Below are positions 17,610 through 25,633 of a DNA stretch of 55,029 bases, piece by piece. Origin of the DNA: Alphaproteobacteria bacterium (GTDB lineage: Bacteria; Pseudomonadota; Alphaproteobacteria; Rhodobacterales; Rhodobacteraceae); NCBI GenBank assembly GCA_009908505.1, contig JAAAPD010000040.1, positions 1 to 55,029 on the forward strand. The letters run 5' to 3'. The position numbers were made by a program, and so were the translations under genes. Numbering within the stretch: the first letter of the stretch is position 1; each line of letters starts with the position of its first letter. Below the pieces are notes generated by a model. That model had not been told where the DNA came from, did no database searches, and saw only the letters and a list, made by a program, of their open reading frames with translations.

Positions 17610-18455
17610 TTGCAATCCAAAAAGCATCACTACGTCCCAAAGGGCATCCTTCGGCGCTTTTGTTACTCGGGGGACTCTCTTTGGTATCGTCACAGAGATA
17701 GCGCCACCGTCAAACCGAGAAATATAGGCACCGTCTTTTGCAGACGTCACTATAATACCTACTTGCATAAAGATGGCACGCGTAACGACACGGTCGAACG
17801 CTTCTTTGCGGAAGAACTCGACGACTATTTGCCGCGATGGATCGAAGGATTCGAACGATCATTTGAGACGGGTGGCGACATGTTCTCAAATCATGATTCC
17901 AGAAATCGATTTGTTCAATTTTTCTATAACCACGTAAAGCGAACACCAGACTTTGTGGAACCCATAATCGAGAAGGTGGCTGAGGATACTTTCTCGACGA
18001 AAACGCTGGAACGTTTTGAGCGAGAATTTCGTCCACTAACGACGGAAGAAAAATCGCGGTTCTTCAGCGATGAATTCAGAGAGGCCACGGTTTCCAACAG
18101 TCGTGTTGCAAACTTCAGCAGGCAATCGGATGTCGTTCTCGAAAGGCTATGGAGAATGAAGATCGTTTTGGGAAGGCCGCAAAGGAAAACAAAGTCCTTT
18201 GTGGTTGGAAGCAACCCTGTGGTGCGCTTTGAGAGTTTTCCTCGACAAGAGCTTGGTGAAGAAGGCGTCGAACTTTGGACGTCGCTAACTCCCAAGCTAG
18301 CAATCGGGTTTGTAAACGCGAGCGCTACAAACACACTCCTAACGCTTCCCGACCAAGCAGTTAGGAAATTCAACGGCGAAATTACGAGAAAGAGCCGCGC
18401 GATAGGTTCACCCCAGAAGCGCTTGCTCGAGTCATTAACAGCGGCATTCTGGTAA
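17610..18455 (+). CDS. DUF4238 domain protein, low GC
   Basis: 281 residues. The N-terminal KKHHYVPKGILRRF followed by CRRHYNTYLHKDG is the signature of DUF4238; later parts (VVGSNPVVRFE, TPKLAIGFVNA) fit the family's C-terminal half. No function is established to my knowledge. The gene uses a TTG start with AGAGG about 10 bases before it, starts only 7 bp after uvrB, and is clearly AT-richer with unbiased codons (AAA, GAA, TTT common), so it looks recently acquired. No mobile element genes flank it. Confidence 0.82.
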   Translation: MQSKKHHYVPKGILRRFCYSGDSLWYRHRDSATVKPRNIGTVFCRRHYNTYLHKDGTRNDTVERFFAEELDDYLPRWIEGFERSFETGGDMFSNHDSRNRFVQFFYNHVKRTPDFVEPIIEKVAEDTFSTKTLERFEREFRPLTTEEKSRFFSDEFREATVSNSRVANFSRQSDVVLERLWRMKIVLGRPQRKTKSFVVGSNPVVRFESFPRQELGEEGVELWTSLTPKLAIGFVNASATNTLLTLPDQAVRKFNGEITRKSRAIGSPQKRLLESLTAAFW

Positions 18456-18575
18456 AGGCTGTTCGCGCAGAAGGGGATTGCCGAGGCCTCAAAGAAACCC
18501 CCACACATCGGCTTTGGCCTGGCAGCAAGCTGCTATTCGCGCTGTGGCAATATGCGGTCGTGAGGGCTCAAGTCC

Positions 18576-18815
18576 CTAAAAGTCGAACAATTCCTCCAGG
18601 AACCCGCCGCGCTTCTTCTTGCGGGGTTTCTCGGAATACCCGCGGTCATTCCCCCCGTGCGGCGGGGGCGGCGGGGACTGCGTGTGGCTGCGGTCAATGA
18701 TCTTGTCCAGCTCGCCCCGGTCCAGCCAGACACCCCGGCATTGCGGGCAATAGTCGATTTCGACCCCCTGCCGTTCACTGATCACAAGCTGGGTTCCGTC
18801 AATAGGGCATTGCAT
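18576..18815 (-). CDS. Small zinc-ribbon protein (zf-TFIIB type)
   Basis: 79 residues. MQCPIDGTQL and later YCPQCRGVWLDRGELD form a four-site zinc ribbon (one C-P-x-D pair, one C-P-x-C pair) of the TFIIB-like family, followed by a His/Pro-rich linker and a basic tail (KPRKKKRGG) ending in FLEELFDF. Such proteins are common in proteobacteria with no assigned job; nucleic acid or protein binding is plausible. AGGAGA before ATG 18815 fixes the start. Confidence 0.88.
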   Translation of the reverse strand: MQCPIDGTQLVISERQGVEIDYCPQCRGVWLDRGELDKIIDRSHTQSPPPPPHGGNDRGYSEKPRKKKRGGFLEELFDF

Positions 18816-18923
18816 GGCGTCTCTCCTGTTGTTTCCATCCCAGATGGGCCCAAACGCCACGCGCGCAAGAGGGTCGGAACCCGGGCGGGCGAAATGCCGC
18901 TGCCCGCCCGAGCACGGGCCGAA

Positions 18924-19505
18924 TCAGCTGCCCGGCACCACCGTCAGGCCCAGCATCTGCCAGTTCTGCATGCCGCCGCGGTAGTAGTGGATTTTCTCGG
19001 CCGGGTAGCCGGCTTCGATCATGCGGCGGGCGGCGGTGGGGGACTGACCGCACCACGGGCCGTTGCAGAACAGCGCCACGCGCGGCACGTCGGCGGGGCA
19101 TTCGAAGCCTTCGAAATCCACCGTGCAGCCCAATTCACCCAGCCTGTCGGCGGCCTCGTTATAGGGGACCGACATGGCGCCGGGGATCGTGCCCGCCTCG
19201 AACTGCGGGCGGATCCGTCCGTCGACCACCACCGCTTCTGGGTCTTGCAGGAATTCCATTAACTCCAGCTCGCCGATCGGGGTCACACCCGGGGCCGGCA
19301 CGATGGGCTGGATGCAGAAATTCGGGCAGGGGCGCGAGGTGAATGTCCATTCCTCGTCCACACGGTTGTCATTGTCCTGAACCCGGCCGATTTCGACCGG
19401 TCCGGAGGGGGTTTCGACCGCCACCGACATGGTGTCGGGGGTGATCCCCACGGGCTCGGCCGCAGCCATCCCGGCCGTCAGGAAAAGGGCGATCAGATAG
19501 CGCAT
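18924..19505 (-). CDS. Exported rhodanese-like protein
   Basis: 193 residues with a signal peptide (MRYLIALFLTAGMAAA). The rhodanese domain covers about residues 75-190 with VVVDGRIRPQFEAGTIPGA and the active-site loop CNGPWCGQS, followed by a second-half helix and YYRGGMQNW. Sulfurtransferase activity in the periplasm is possible; CNGPWC has two cysteines, which may favour redox or quinone-pathway roles seen in related c-type cytochrome associated rhodaneses. Its start overlaps the stop of the ABM gene by one base (TGATG), so the two are coupled. Confidence 0.88.
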   Translation of the reverse strand: MRYLIALFLTAGMAAAEPVGITPDTMSVAVETPSGPVEIGRVQDNDNRVDEEWTFTSRPCPNFCIQPIVPAPGVTPIGELELMEFLQDPEAVVVDGRIRPQFEAGTIPGAMSVPYNEAADRLGELGCTVDFEGFECPADVPRVALFCNGPWCGQSPTAARRMIEAGYPAEKIHYYRGGMQNWQMLGLTVVPGS

Positions 19506-19822
19506 CAGTATACCTCCGCTACGTCGTACATTACAGGCTCGAAACCCTTTGTCAGGTCATTGATTTCCCGGTTGCGGCGCCGCATCTCGTCGGTACGCAA
19601 CATGGCTTGGAAATCCTCGCGCCGGACCCACTGGGAATAGTTGGCGATCCGGGTCTGGGCGTCGTTCACATGCAGCCCGGCCGAGATGAAGCCCGGCTGT
19701 TTCGAGATCACCTCGGCATAGGCGGCGCTCAGCAGGTCCAGCACATCGTCGCAGATCGCCGGGTTGACCTCGAAGGTGGTGATGACGGTCTGGCAATCCT
19801 TGCCTTTTTCGATCCGCGTCAT
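19505..19822 (-). CDS. ABM-domain protein (antibiotic biosynthesis monooxygenase family)
   Basis: 105 residues. The ferredoxin-like ABM pattern is seen: VITTFEVNPAICDDVLDLL, KQPGFISAGLHVND, RIANYSQWVRREDF, and a C-terminal MYDVAEV strand. Members are small dimers that act as cofactor-free monooxygenases, haem-degrading enzymes or simply stress proteins, so the reaction is not predictable. ATG at 19822 follows AAGGAGA; the frame is open further upstream without support. Coupled to the exported rhodanese. Confidence 0.85.
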   Translation of the reverse strand: MTRIEKGKDCQTVITTFEVNPAICDDVLDLLSAAYAEVISKQPGFISAGLHVNDAQTRIANYSQWVRREDFQAMLRTDEMRRRNREINDLTKGFEPVMYDVAEVY

Positions 19823-19914
19823 GGTGTTCTCCTTTTGACTCATCCTAGCCCCATCCGCCCCGGCCGGGTCAACGGATTCTGGCATAGCGGGCACCGAGCG
19901 GGTAGGGTTCGCCC

Positions 19915-20613
19915 ATGACGCGCGTTCTCGCCCTTGGCCTTCTGGGTCTCACGCTCGCCGCGCCGGTCCATGCCGGGGCATGGCTGCGCGAGGACGGCGC
20001 GGTGTTCCTGTCCTTCGGGGCGAACCTGGCGCTGAGCGAGGGCGCACGATCGCCGGTGAACCATGATCCTAGCCTCTATGTCGAATGGGGCGCCACGCCG
20101 GACACCACGCTGGCCTTCAACGGCTTCGCGGGGCTGGCCGATGGTAGCCAGACGATCGAGGCCCAGGCGATCCGCGCACTGCCCCTGCCCGAAGGCTGGG
20201 GCGTGGCCTCGGTGTCGGGCCATCTTGCCCTGCGCCGTTTCGACAGCGTGCAATACGATTCCGACGGGGCCGAAACCGACCGGCTGGACCGGTTGGCCGG
20301 TATCGGGCTGGCCTGGGGGCACGGGTACGACCGGGGCTGGCTGAGCGCGGAAACCCGGGTCATGACGGTTATCTCCGACGACAGGATCGAGGGCAAACTG
20401 GACCTGACCGGCGGCTACAATTTCACCCCGGACTGGGCGGCGATGCTCCAGGTCCAGAGCGGGACCGGCTATGCCGATGACCCTTATGCCAAGCTCTTGC
20501 CCTCGGTCATCTACCGGGTGCGTGACGGGCTGCGGATCAATGCCGGCCTCACCCATGCGCTGACCGGCGATCGGGGCACCGGACTGTTCCTGGCAGGCTG
20601 GGTCGAATTCTAG
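19915..20613 (+). CDS. Putative outer-membrane or periplasmic beta-rich protein
   Basis: 232 residues with a signal peptide (MTRVLALGLLGLTLAAPVHA). The rest is alternating short strands with aromatic girdle-like residues (VFLSFGANLALSEG, LSAETRVMTVISDD, LDLTGGYNFTPDW) and ends in a terminal aromatic, GWVEF, as outer-membrane barrels do. I infer a small beta-barrel or barrel-like protein and recognise no named family. Its stop TAG shares the palindrome CTAG with the stop of the convergent universal stress gene. Confidence 0.75.
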   Translation: MTRVLALGLLGLTLAAPVHAGAWLREDGAVFLSFGANLALSEGARSPVNHDPSLYVEWGATPDTTLAFNGFAGLADGSQTIEAQAIRALPLPEGWGVASVSGHLALRRFDSVQYDSDGAETDRLDRLAGIGLAWGHGYDRGWLSAETRVMTVISDDRIEGKLDLTGGYNFTPDWAAMLQVQSGTGYADDPYAKLLPSVIYRVRDGLRINAGLTHALTGDRGTGLFLAGWVEF

Positions 20614-21017
20614 CGCAGCACGTGCACTGCGCATTTCGCGTGCCGAACGACCCGCGCAGCGGTGGAGCCCAGGAAATAATCCGAAAGGCCCGGCTGGTGC
20701 GAGGCGACGACGATCAGGTCAACGCCGTGATCCTCGGCCCAATCCAGGATGGTACGGCCCGCATGGCCCTTGACCACTTGCGCCTCGCCCTTGGCAAAAT
20801 TACCGGCTTTGCCCTCGAGCGCGGCTTCGATAGCGTCCCGGGTTTCCTTGTCATAACCTTCGGGGATGTAGTTGACGGCGTAGGCGGGCAGTTCCTCCAT
20901 CACGTGAAGGAAGGTGACCCGGGCGCCCGGGGCGGACAGGTTATGGGCGATTTCCTCGGCCGGTTTCGTGGGGTGGTCCCCGTCGAAGGCAACCGGGATC
21001 AGGATATGGCTATACAT
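20610..21017 (-). CDS. Universal stress protein (UspA family)
   Basis: 135 residues. MYSHILIPVAFDG opens the Usp fold; GHAGRTILDWAEDHGVDLIVVASH and the C-terminal GSTAARVVRHAKCAVHVLR give the G-x2-G-x9-G-S/T-type nucleotide binding pattern in part (LSDYFLGSTA). Usp proteins help cells through growth arrest, oxygen limitation or stress. AGGAGG upstream of ATG 21017 fixes the start. An FNR-like box with correctly spaced -10 element lies upstream, overlapping the end of the rhodanese gene, so it is likely induced when oxygen falls. Confidence 0.93.
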   Translation of the reverse strand: MYSHILIPVAFDGDHPTKPAEEIAHNLSAPGARVTFLHVMEELPAYAVNYIPEGYDKETRDAIEAALEGKAGNFAKGEAQVVKGHAGRTILDWAEDHGVDLIVVASHQPGLSDYFLGSTAARVVRHAKCAVHVLR

Positions 21018-21069
21018 GGGCTTTCCTCCTCGTTGGGTGACATGATGCAACGGATCGAAAGGGCCGGCC

Positions 21070-21083
21070 TTGATCCCGATCAG
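21070..21083 (-). promoter_or_regulatory. FNR-type box with class II promoter spacing for the usp gene
   Basis: TTGAT-CCCG-ATCAG (plus strand) matches the FNR/FnrL consensus TTGAT-N4-ATCAA at nine of ten positions. On the minus strand CATCAT at 21047-21042 would be the -10 element exactly where it is expected if the box centre is -41.5, with a start near 21035 and the AGGAGG/ATG just after. The box overlaps the last codons of the upstream rhodanese gene. Confidence 0.6.
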
Positions 21084-21457
21084 ATATCGCGTTCGGTCTC
21101 GCCGTCGGCCTCGACCCAGTCCTTGTAACCGCCGAGGTTGCGGACATCCTTGAACCCCATGGTCTTGAGTGTCTGTCCGGCCAGGGCCGCGCGGCCTCCC
21201 CCGGCGCAATAGACGACAACGGTCTTGTCTTCGGACAGCGCGTCGGGACGGTTCTCGGCCGATCCCACCTGGAATTCCAGCACGCCGCGCGGGATCGCCA
21301 CGGCACCCTTGACCTTGCCGACGGCCACTTCGACCGGCTCGCGCACGTCGAGGAAGACCGCCCCCTCGCTGCCATACAGGCGCTTGGCCTCGGCCGGCGA
21401 GATGGCGGGCACTTCGGCGCGGGCCGCTTTGACCAGTTCTTCTACGGTTTTTGCCAT
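21080..21457 (-). CDS. Cytoplasmic rhodanese-domain protein
   Basis: 125 residues, single rhodanese domain without a signal peptide. FLDVREPVEVAVGKVKGA and the active-site loop CAGGGRA (Cys plus small residues), then MGFKDVRNLGGYKDW, are standard. It should carry a persulfide on the loop cysteine for sulfur transfer or cyanide/thiosulfate metabolism. It lies upstream of and in line with the universal stress gene, 62 bp apart, and the FNR-like box for that gene overlaps its 3' end. Confidence 0.92.
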   Translation of the reverse strand: MAKTVEELVKAARAEVPAISPAEAKRLYGSEGAVFLDVREPVEVAVGKVKGAVAIPRGVLEFQVGSAENRPDALSEDKTVVVYCAGGGRAALAGQTLKTMGFKDVRNLGGYKDWVEADGETERDI

Positions 21458-21563
21458 GAAACCCCCGGCATTGGATTGCAGCGTCGCGCCCAAGCTATCC
21501 CGGCTTCGTCCAGCACTCAATCGCTTGTTGGTGCCGGGCGGCTTTGGGCCCTATGATCCTGTC

Positions 21564-22025
21564 ATGACAGAGGCGCTTATCCTTGGGGCGGCGGTGTGGG
21601 CCGACGGCCCGTCTGCCACCCTGGTCCGGCGTAGCCGCCAGGGGGCAAGGCTGTTTCATGCCGGCCTGGTCACACGGCTGATCGCCTGCGGTGGGCTGGG
21701 CCGACACCCCCCGACCGAGGCCGAGGCGATTCGCGCCCTGTTGCTGGAGGCAGGCGTGCCCGACACGGTGATCCGGCTGGAGGCGCAGTCGACCACGACC
21801 GGAGAGAACATTCGCTTCGCGCTGCCCCTGCTGGCCGGGCGCGATGTTGTGATCGTGACCGATTGGCATCATGCCCCCCGCGCGCGGCTGATCGCCCGTC
21901 GGGCCGGACTGCATGCCGGCAGCAGCGCCCCGCCATTGGGCGGTGCCCATCCGCTGTCACAGGCGAAAGGCGCGTTGCGTGAAATCCCCGCCTACATGGC
22001 CTATCTGACAGGCATGAAGTCCTGA
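21564..22025 (+). CDS. YdcF/ElyC/SanA-like DUF218 protein
   Basis: 153 residues. Short DUF218 protein: MTEALILGAAVW, GLVTRLIACGG, then the family signature STTTGENIRFALPLL and VTDWHHAPRARLIARR. Members are linked to envelope maintenance; the activity is uncertain. There is no N-terminal membrane helix here, unlike ElyC or SanA, so it is probably cytoplasmic. The gene is followed 10 bp later by the HugZ-like gene. Confidence 0.82.
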   Translation: MTEALILGAAVWADGPSATLVRRSRQGARLFHAGLVTRLIACGGLGRHPPTEAEAIRALLLEAGVPDTVIRLEAQSTTTGENIRFALPLLAGRDVVIVTDWHHAPRARLIARRAGLHAGSSAPPLGGAHPLSQAKGALREIPAYMAYLTGMKS

Positions 22026-22035
22026 AGAGCCGGCC

Positions 22036-22515
22036 ATGCCCAAGCAAGACCCCTTCCGACCTGTCGACGATACCGCCCTGGCCTTGGCGCGCGACCTTTT
22101 ACGCGGCGCGGCGCATGGCGCATTGGGCGTCATCGACCCCGAAACCGGCGCGCCGATGGTGTCGCGCATCGCCTTCGCGCTGATCGGCAGAACCCCACAT
22201 ACCCTGATCTCGGACCTGTCGCACCATTCCGCGGCCTTGCGCGCCAACCCGGATGCCTCGGTTCTGTTGGGGGAACCGGGGCCGAAAGGCGATCCGCTGA
22301 CCCATCCGCGCCTGACGTTGCAGGTCAGCGCGGAGCCGGTCGACAAGGCCGCCCTGCGGGCCGATTGGCTTGCGGCCTGTCCCAAGGCGCAGCTCTACTA
22401 CGACTTCGCCGATTTCAACCTGGTGCAGCTGCGGCCCCTTTCGGCGCTGCTCAATGGCGGGTTCGGCAAGGCCTATCGCCTGACGCCCGGAGACCTGCAC
22501 CGCGCGCTCGCTTGA
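22036..22515 (+). CDS. HugZ-like / pyridoxamine 5'-phosphate oxidase-fold protein
   Basis: 159 residues. [52 protein letters not shown] and [17 protein letters not shown] match the split-barrel flavin-binding fold of the HugZ family (haem utilisation/haem oxygenase-like) and its general relatives. The C-terminal DUF2470 haem domain of full HugZ is missing, so haem degradation is not certain; a FMN-dependent reductase role is equally possible. The gene is probably cotranscribed with the YdcF-like gene. Confidence 0.82.
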   Translation: MPKQDPFRPVDDTALALARDLLRGAAHGALGVIDPETGAPMVSRIAFALIGRTPHTLISDLSHHSAALRANPDASVLLGEPGPKGDPLTHPRLTLQVSAEPVDKAALRADWLAACPKAQLYYDFADFNLVQLRPLSALLNGGFGKAYRLTPGDLHRALA

Positions 22516-22549
22516 CACCGGGCGAAGGCGGGGCCAAATAGGGCACGTC

Positions 22550-22625
<76 letters not shown>

Positions 22626-22652
22626 GATACCGTTTCACCGGATACCGTTTCA
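22626..22652. repeat. Tandem 12-mer just after tRNA-Ala
   Basis: GATACCGTTTCA occurs at 22626-22637 and again at 22641-22652, a 15-bp period starting on the base after the tRNA CCA. It may be a slipped duplication in the tRNA trailer. No further copies follow. Confidence 0.6.
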
Positions 22653-22659
22653 ACAGCGA

Positions 22660-23676
22660 TCAGTTGCGCATCGGGATATGGTCGTCCCAGCGGAAGCCGA
22701 TACCGCCGCCTTGCCAGACGCCCTGGCCGAAGGGGTTGGGGCCGTCGATGTTCACATGCTGCGGCAGGCCGAAGCCCGGGGCCAGATCATGCGTTCCGCG
22801 AACCGTGCTGCGGTGCATGATCCTCAGCCCTTGCTGTTCGACCGGCATGTGTGCCTCGGGCGCGGCGCGATGCGCCACCGACAGGTTGTCGATGAAGACG
22901 CAATCATTTCCCTGGTATTCGAAAGCGACGGCGTATCCATCTTCGAGTCCCGCGTTCAGGGTATCGTTATAGAGGTGGCAGACCTGGCGCATTTCGTCCT
23001 CTCCAAGCAACCGGAACCCGTCATCATCGGGCAGTTTTTCCAGGATCGCGCCGGTCATGCCCAGATGCAGCCAGATGGAACGCTGACCGGTCAGCGGATG
23101 GACGTGAACCATGGGATGCACCACACCCGAGGCCGAATTGACCGAGAACAGGCGCCCCCACCGTTCCGCGATCTCGTCCGGCAGCGCCGCATGCGCCAGA
23201 CCCTGGTGCGCGAAATGCGTACCGCCGCCATGTTCGGCCGGTCTGATGATGTGATAGCCCGAATGGGAAAAAGTGGCCGGAAGGAAACTGCCGTCATTGT
23301 GCCATTGCGGTCCCACGTCGGGGATACCGTGGCGCCGATCATTCGAAAGCCGGAAGATGTGCGGATTACCATCAGGTGTGGCCGGATGGACTCCATGGGT
23401 GCTGTGCAGGTCCCGGCCGCCCCACCAGCAACTGGCCCGCAGAAAAGCGTCAGGCCCGATTTCACCTTCATTCTTGAAGACCAGGAAACCCCGGCGCGCC
23501 ATTTCCATTTCGAGAGCATCCAGCACCTCGCGCGGTGGCGGCGTCGGGCTGGCAAGGTCGATGCCCCGGATCTCGGCGCCGATCGGTTCCATGGGAATGA
23601 TCCGCCCGCCGAAGCCTTCGATCAGGGCGACGTTGGATGGATCAAGTGTCAGGTTCTTGTGCGTGGTCGGGGTCAA
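22660..23676 (-). CDS. TauD/TfdA-family Fe(II)/2-oxoglutarate dioxygenase
   Basis: 338 residues. The iron facial triad is visible: His126 and Asp128 in WHNDGSF, and His269 in NLSVAHRA, with arginines in RIMHRS (285, 289) to bind 2-oxoglutarate. The N-terminal [12 protein letters not shown] is typical of TauD-like enzymes. These oxygenases hydroxylate taurine, alkyl sulfates, phenoxyacids, quaternary amines and other small acids; there is no transport or pathway neighbour to choose from. It is a single gene, minus strand, with its own start 80 bp after the end of the RDD gene. Confidence 0.92.
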   Translation of the reverse strand: MTPTTHKNLTLDPSNVALIEGFGGRIIPMEPIGAEIRGIDLASPTPPPREVLDALEMEMARRGFLVFKNEGEIGPDAFLRASCWWGGRDLHSTHGVHPATPDGNPHIFRLSNDRRHGIPDVGPQWHNDGSFLPATFSHSGYHIIRPAEHGGGTHFAHQGLAHAALPDEIAERWGRLFSVNSASGVVHPMVHVHPLTGQRSIWLHLGMTGAILEKLPDDDGFRLLGEDEMRQVCHLYNDTLNAGLEDGYAVAFEYQGNDCVFIDNLSVAHRAAPEAHMPVEQQGLRIMHRSTVRGTHDLAPGFGLPQHVNIDGPNPFGQGVWQGGGIGFRWDDHIPMRN

Positions 23677-23756
23677 TGGGCCTCCTCATGGTCTTCGACC
23701 AATCTGGGAAGGGCGTCCGCCGACTTAAAGTCCCGATCGCGATAGGCCCGTGCCGT

Positions 23757-24611
23757 TCAATCCCCCGCCTTGTGGAACTTGTCCTCGCGTGTGTCGCCGA
23801 ACAGGTGGCGGCTTTCGAGGTATTCGCGCTGTTGGCGATAGAAATCCGTCAGGAAATCCCATTCGTCGCGCGGCGCCACCTCCTCTTCGAAGGCGATCTT
23901 GCGGCGGATGGTGCGCACCACGTCGGACACGCGCTTGCGCGCCTCTTCGGTCTTGGGACGATTGCGCAGAATCTGTTCCAGCGTCTGCAATTCGAACCGG
24001 CCATAGACATCGAGCTGTTCGGGCCGGAACACGAACCCGACCGCTGCCGACGCATGCGCCGCGGCCAGGTCTGGCAGAAGGACCGCCGTGGGCTGATCGA
24101 CCACGAGAGTGCCTGCGATCATGTCGCCCAACCGCTGTCGCTTCTTGTTGAACAGCGGCACCGCCAGGACCAGCACCATCCAGACGGTCAGGACCAGCCC
24201 GACCCATCCGTTTTGGTAGCTGCCGCTCAGAAGGGTCGTGACGGGCATGAAGACCTCGACCTCCTTCATCAGGTTGCGAGCGACGATCTGGTGCGGGGTC
24301 AGGCGCTGACCGTCGCCGCTGATCACCTTGATCTTGACGATCCGCTTGCCGAGCGTGCGGCCGTTCCAGACCAGTTCGGACAGAATGTAATAGGGCACAC
24401 GGATCAGAAACGCCAAGAGGAAGAAAAGTGTCGCCAGCATCGACCAGTCGAGCACATTCACCCATATCAAGGCGAGGAACAGCAGGAACAGCCCGCCAAA
24501 GGTGATCAGGATATCCAGCGATTGCGCCCCGAACCGCGCCCCGCCCGAGGCGATGTCGAGGCGGATCGGCACGCCTTCGGGGGGCAGGATATCCGCGGGG
24601 CGCCCGATCAT
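23757..24611 (-). CDS. RDD family membrane protein
   Basis: 284 residues. The N-terminal half holds the RDD membrane domain (IASGGARFGAQSLDILITFGG, several helices, and LVWNGRTLGKRIVKIKV). The C-terminal half, from about residue 175, is soluble and charged (YGRFELQTLEQILRN, RKRVSDVVRTIRRKIAFEEE), unusual for a plain RDD protein. It is the last gene of the seven-gene MoxR operon, ATGA-coupled to the SpoIIM gene. RDD proteins are often of unknown function; the long tail may dock onto operon partners (inference). Confidence 0.88.
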   Translation of the reverse strand: MIGRPADILPPEGVPIRLDIASGGARFGAQSLDILITFGGLFLLFLALIWVNVLDWSMLATLFFLLAFLIRVPYYILSELVWNGRTLGKRIVKIKVISGDGQRLTPHQIVARNLMKEVEVFMPVTTLLSGSYQNGWVGLVLTVWMVLVLAVPLFNKKRQRLGDMIAGTLVVDQPTAVLLPDLAAAHASAAVGFVFRPEQLDVYGRFELQTLEQILRNRPKTEEARKRVSDVVRTIRRKIAFEEEVAPRDEWDFLTDFYRQQREYLESRHLFGDTREDKFHKAGD

Positions 24612-25633
24612 GCCGCACGCTCCTCGGTGTCGCGCCCGGCCAGCAGCAACCAGGCCAGCCAGGCCGCACCGATGCCCCAGCCGATCACCAGGCGCAGTTC
24701 GGTGGATTGAACGAGCTGCCTGAGAAAGCCCTCGATGATCGCCGCGGCGATCAGCATCAGACCCGCCAGGATCACCAGCTTGACCGCATCGCGCCCCCGC
24801 TCGCGCAAGGCCTCGCGCCGGGTCATGTTGCCGGGCAGGATCACCGCCAAGCCCAGCTGCGCGCCCCCGGCGGCCGCAAGGCAGATCGCCGACAGCTCCG
24901 TGACCCCGTGGATCGACAGCCAGCCAAACAGGTCATAGCCCAGCCCGGCCTCGTGAAACATGGCGTAGAAGGCGCCCAGTATCAGGCCGTTATAGAAGGT
25001 CAGCACGAAGCTGGGCAGGGTCGCGAAGATTCCCAGGGCGAAGATGAAGATCGCGATGCGGGTGTTGTGCGAAAACAGGAATGTCGCGAACGTGCCCAGC
25101 CTTTCGCCATCGCGGCCACCGTCGTTGAACAGTGTGCTGCGCAGGTAGGCCTCGGAGGCGCCGGGCACACGGCCATCCGACAGGCCCGAGGGCACGAAGG
25201 TGAAGAACCAGCTGGTGTCCTGCTGATACAACATGAACCCCACGAACCCGCCCAGCACCATGGCCAGGAACCCGATGATCAGGGCGGTCGTCGAGCGGCG
25301 CACCGCCTGCGGGATGCCGTGGGTGAACAGCCTTTGCAACACGCCGGTCACCGGCTCTTGCGGCGCGTAGACGACAAGGTAGGCGCGGGCACAAAGCGCC
25401 TCCAGGTAGTCGAGCAGGGCCTTGTCCATCGAAATCGACCGCGCCACGGACAGCGAATTCATCGCCTGCCGGTAGAGGCTGGCCAGGGACAGGGCGTCGT
25501 CATAGCTCATCGCGGCCATGCCGGATTTCTCGGCCCGTGCCACCAGCTGTTCCAGCCTGTGCCAGCCTGCCTCGCGTTCGGCGCGGAACCGGGCGGAGCG
25601 GATCAGGTCATCGTTCTTTGCATCGGGCTGCAT
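24608..25633 (-). CDS. SpoIIM-domain (stage II sporulation M-like) membrane protein
   Basis: 341 residues with a soluble helical N-terminal part (about 1-115; ARAEKSGMAAMSYDDALSL) and then the SpoIIM/DUF95 membrane domain with helices and FSHNTRIAIFIFALGIFATLPS, GLILGAF, and IHGVTELSAICLAAAGGAQLG. SpoIIM in sporulators helps remodel the septal wall; non-spore-forming proteobacteria carry it in MoxR operons like this one. The organism should not sporulate, so the role is different or ancestral. Its start overlaps the DUF58 stop by one base (TGATG). Confidence 0.9.
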   Translation of the reverse strand: MQPDAKNDDLIRSARFRAEREAGWHRLEQLVARAEKSGMAAMSYDDALSLASLYRQAMNSLSVARSISMDKALLDYLEALCARAYLVVYAPQEPVTGVLQRLFTHGIPQAVRRSTTALIIGFLAMVLGGFVGFMLYQQDTSWFFTFVPSGLSDGRVPGASEAYLRSTLFNDGGRDGERLGTFATFLFSHNTRIAIFIFALGIFATLPSFVLTFYNGLILGAFYAMFHEAGLGYDLFGWLSIHGVTELSAICLAAAGGAQLGLAVILPGNMTRREALRERGRDAVKLVILAGLMLIAAAIIEGFLRQLVQSTELRLVIGWGIGAAWLAWLLLAGRDTEERAA

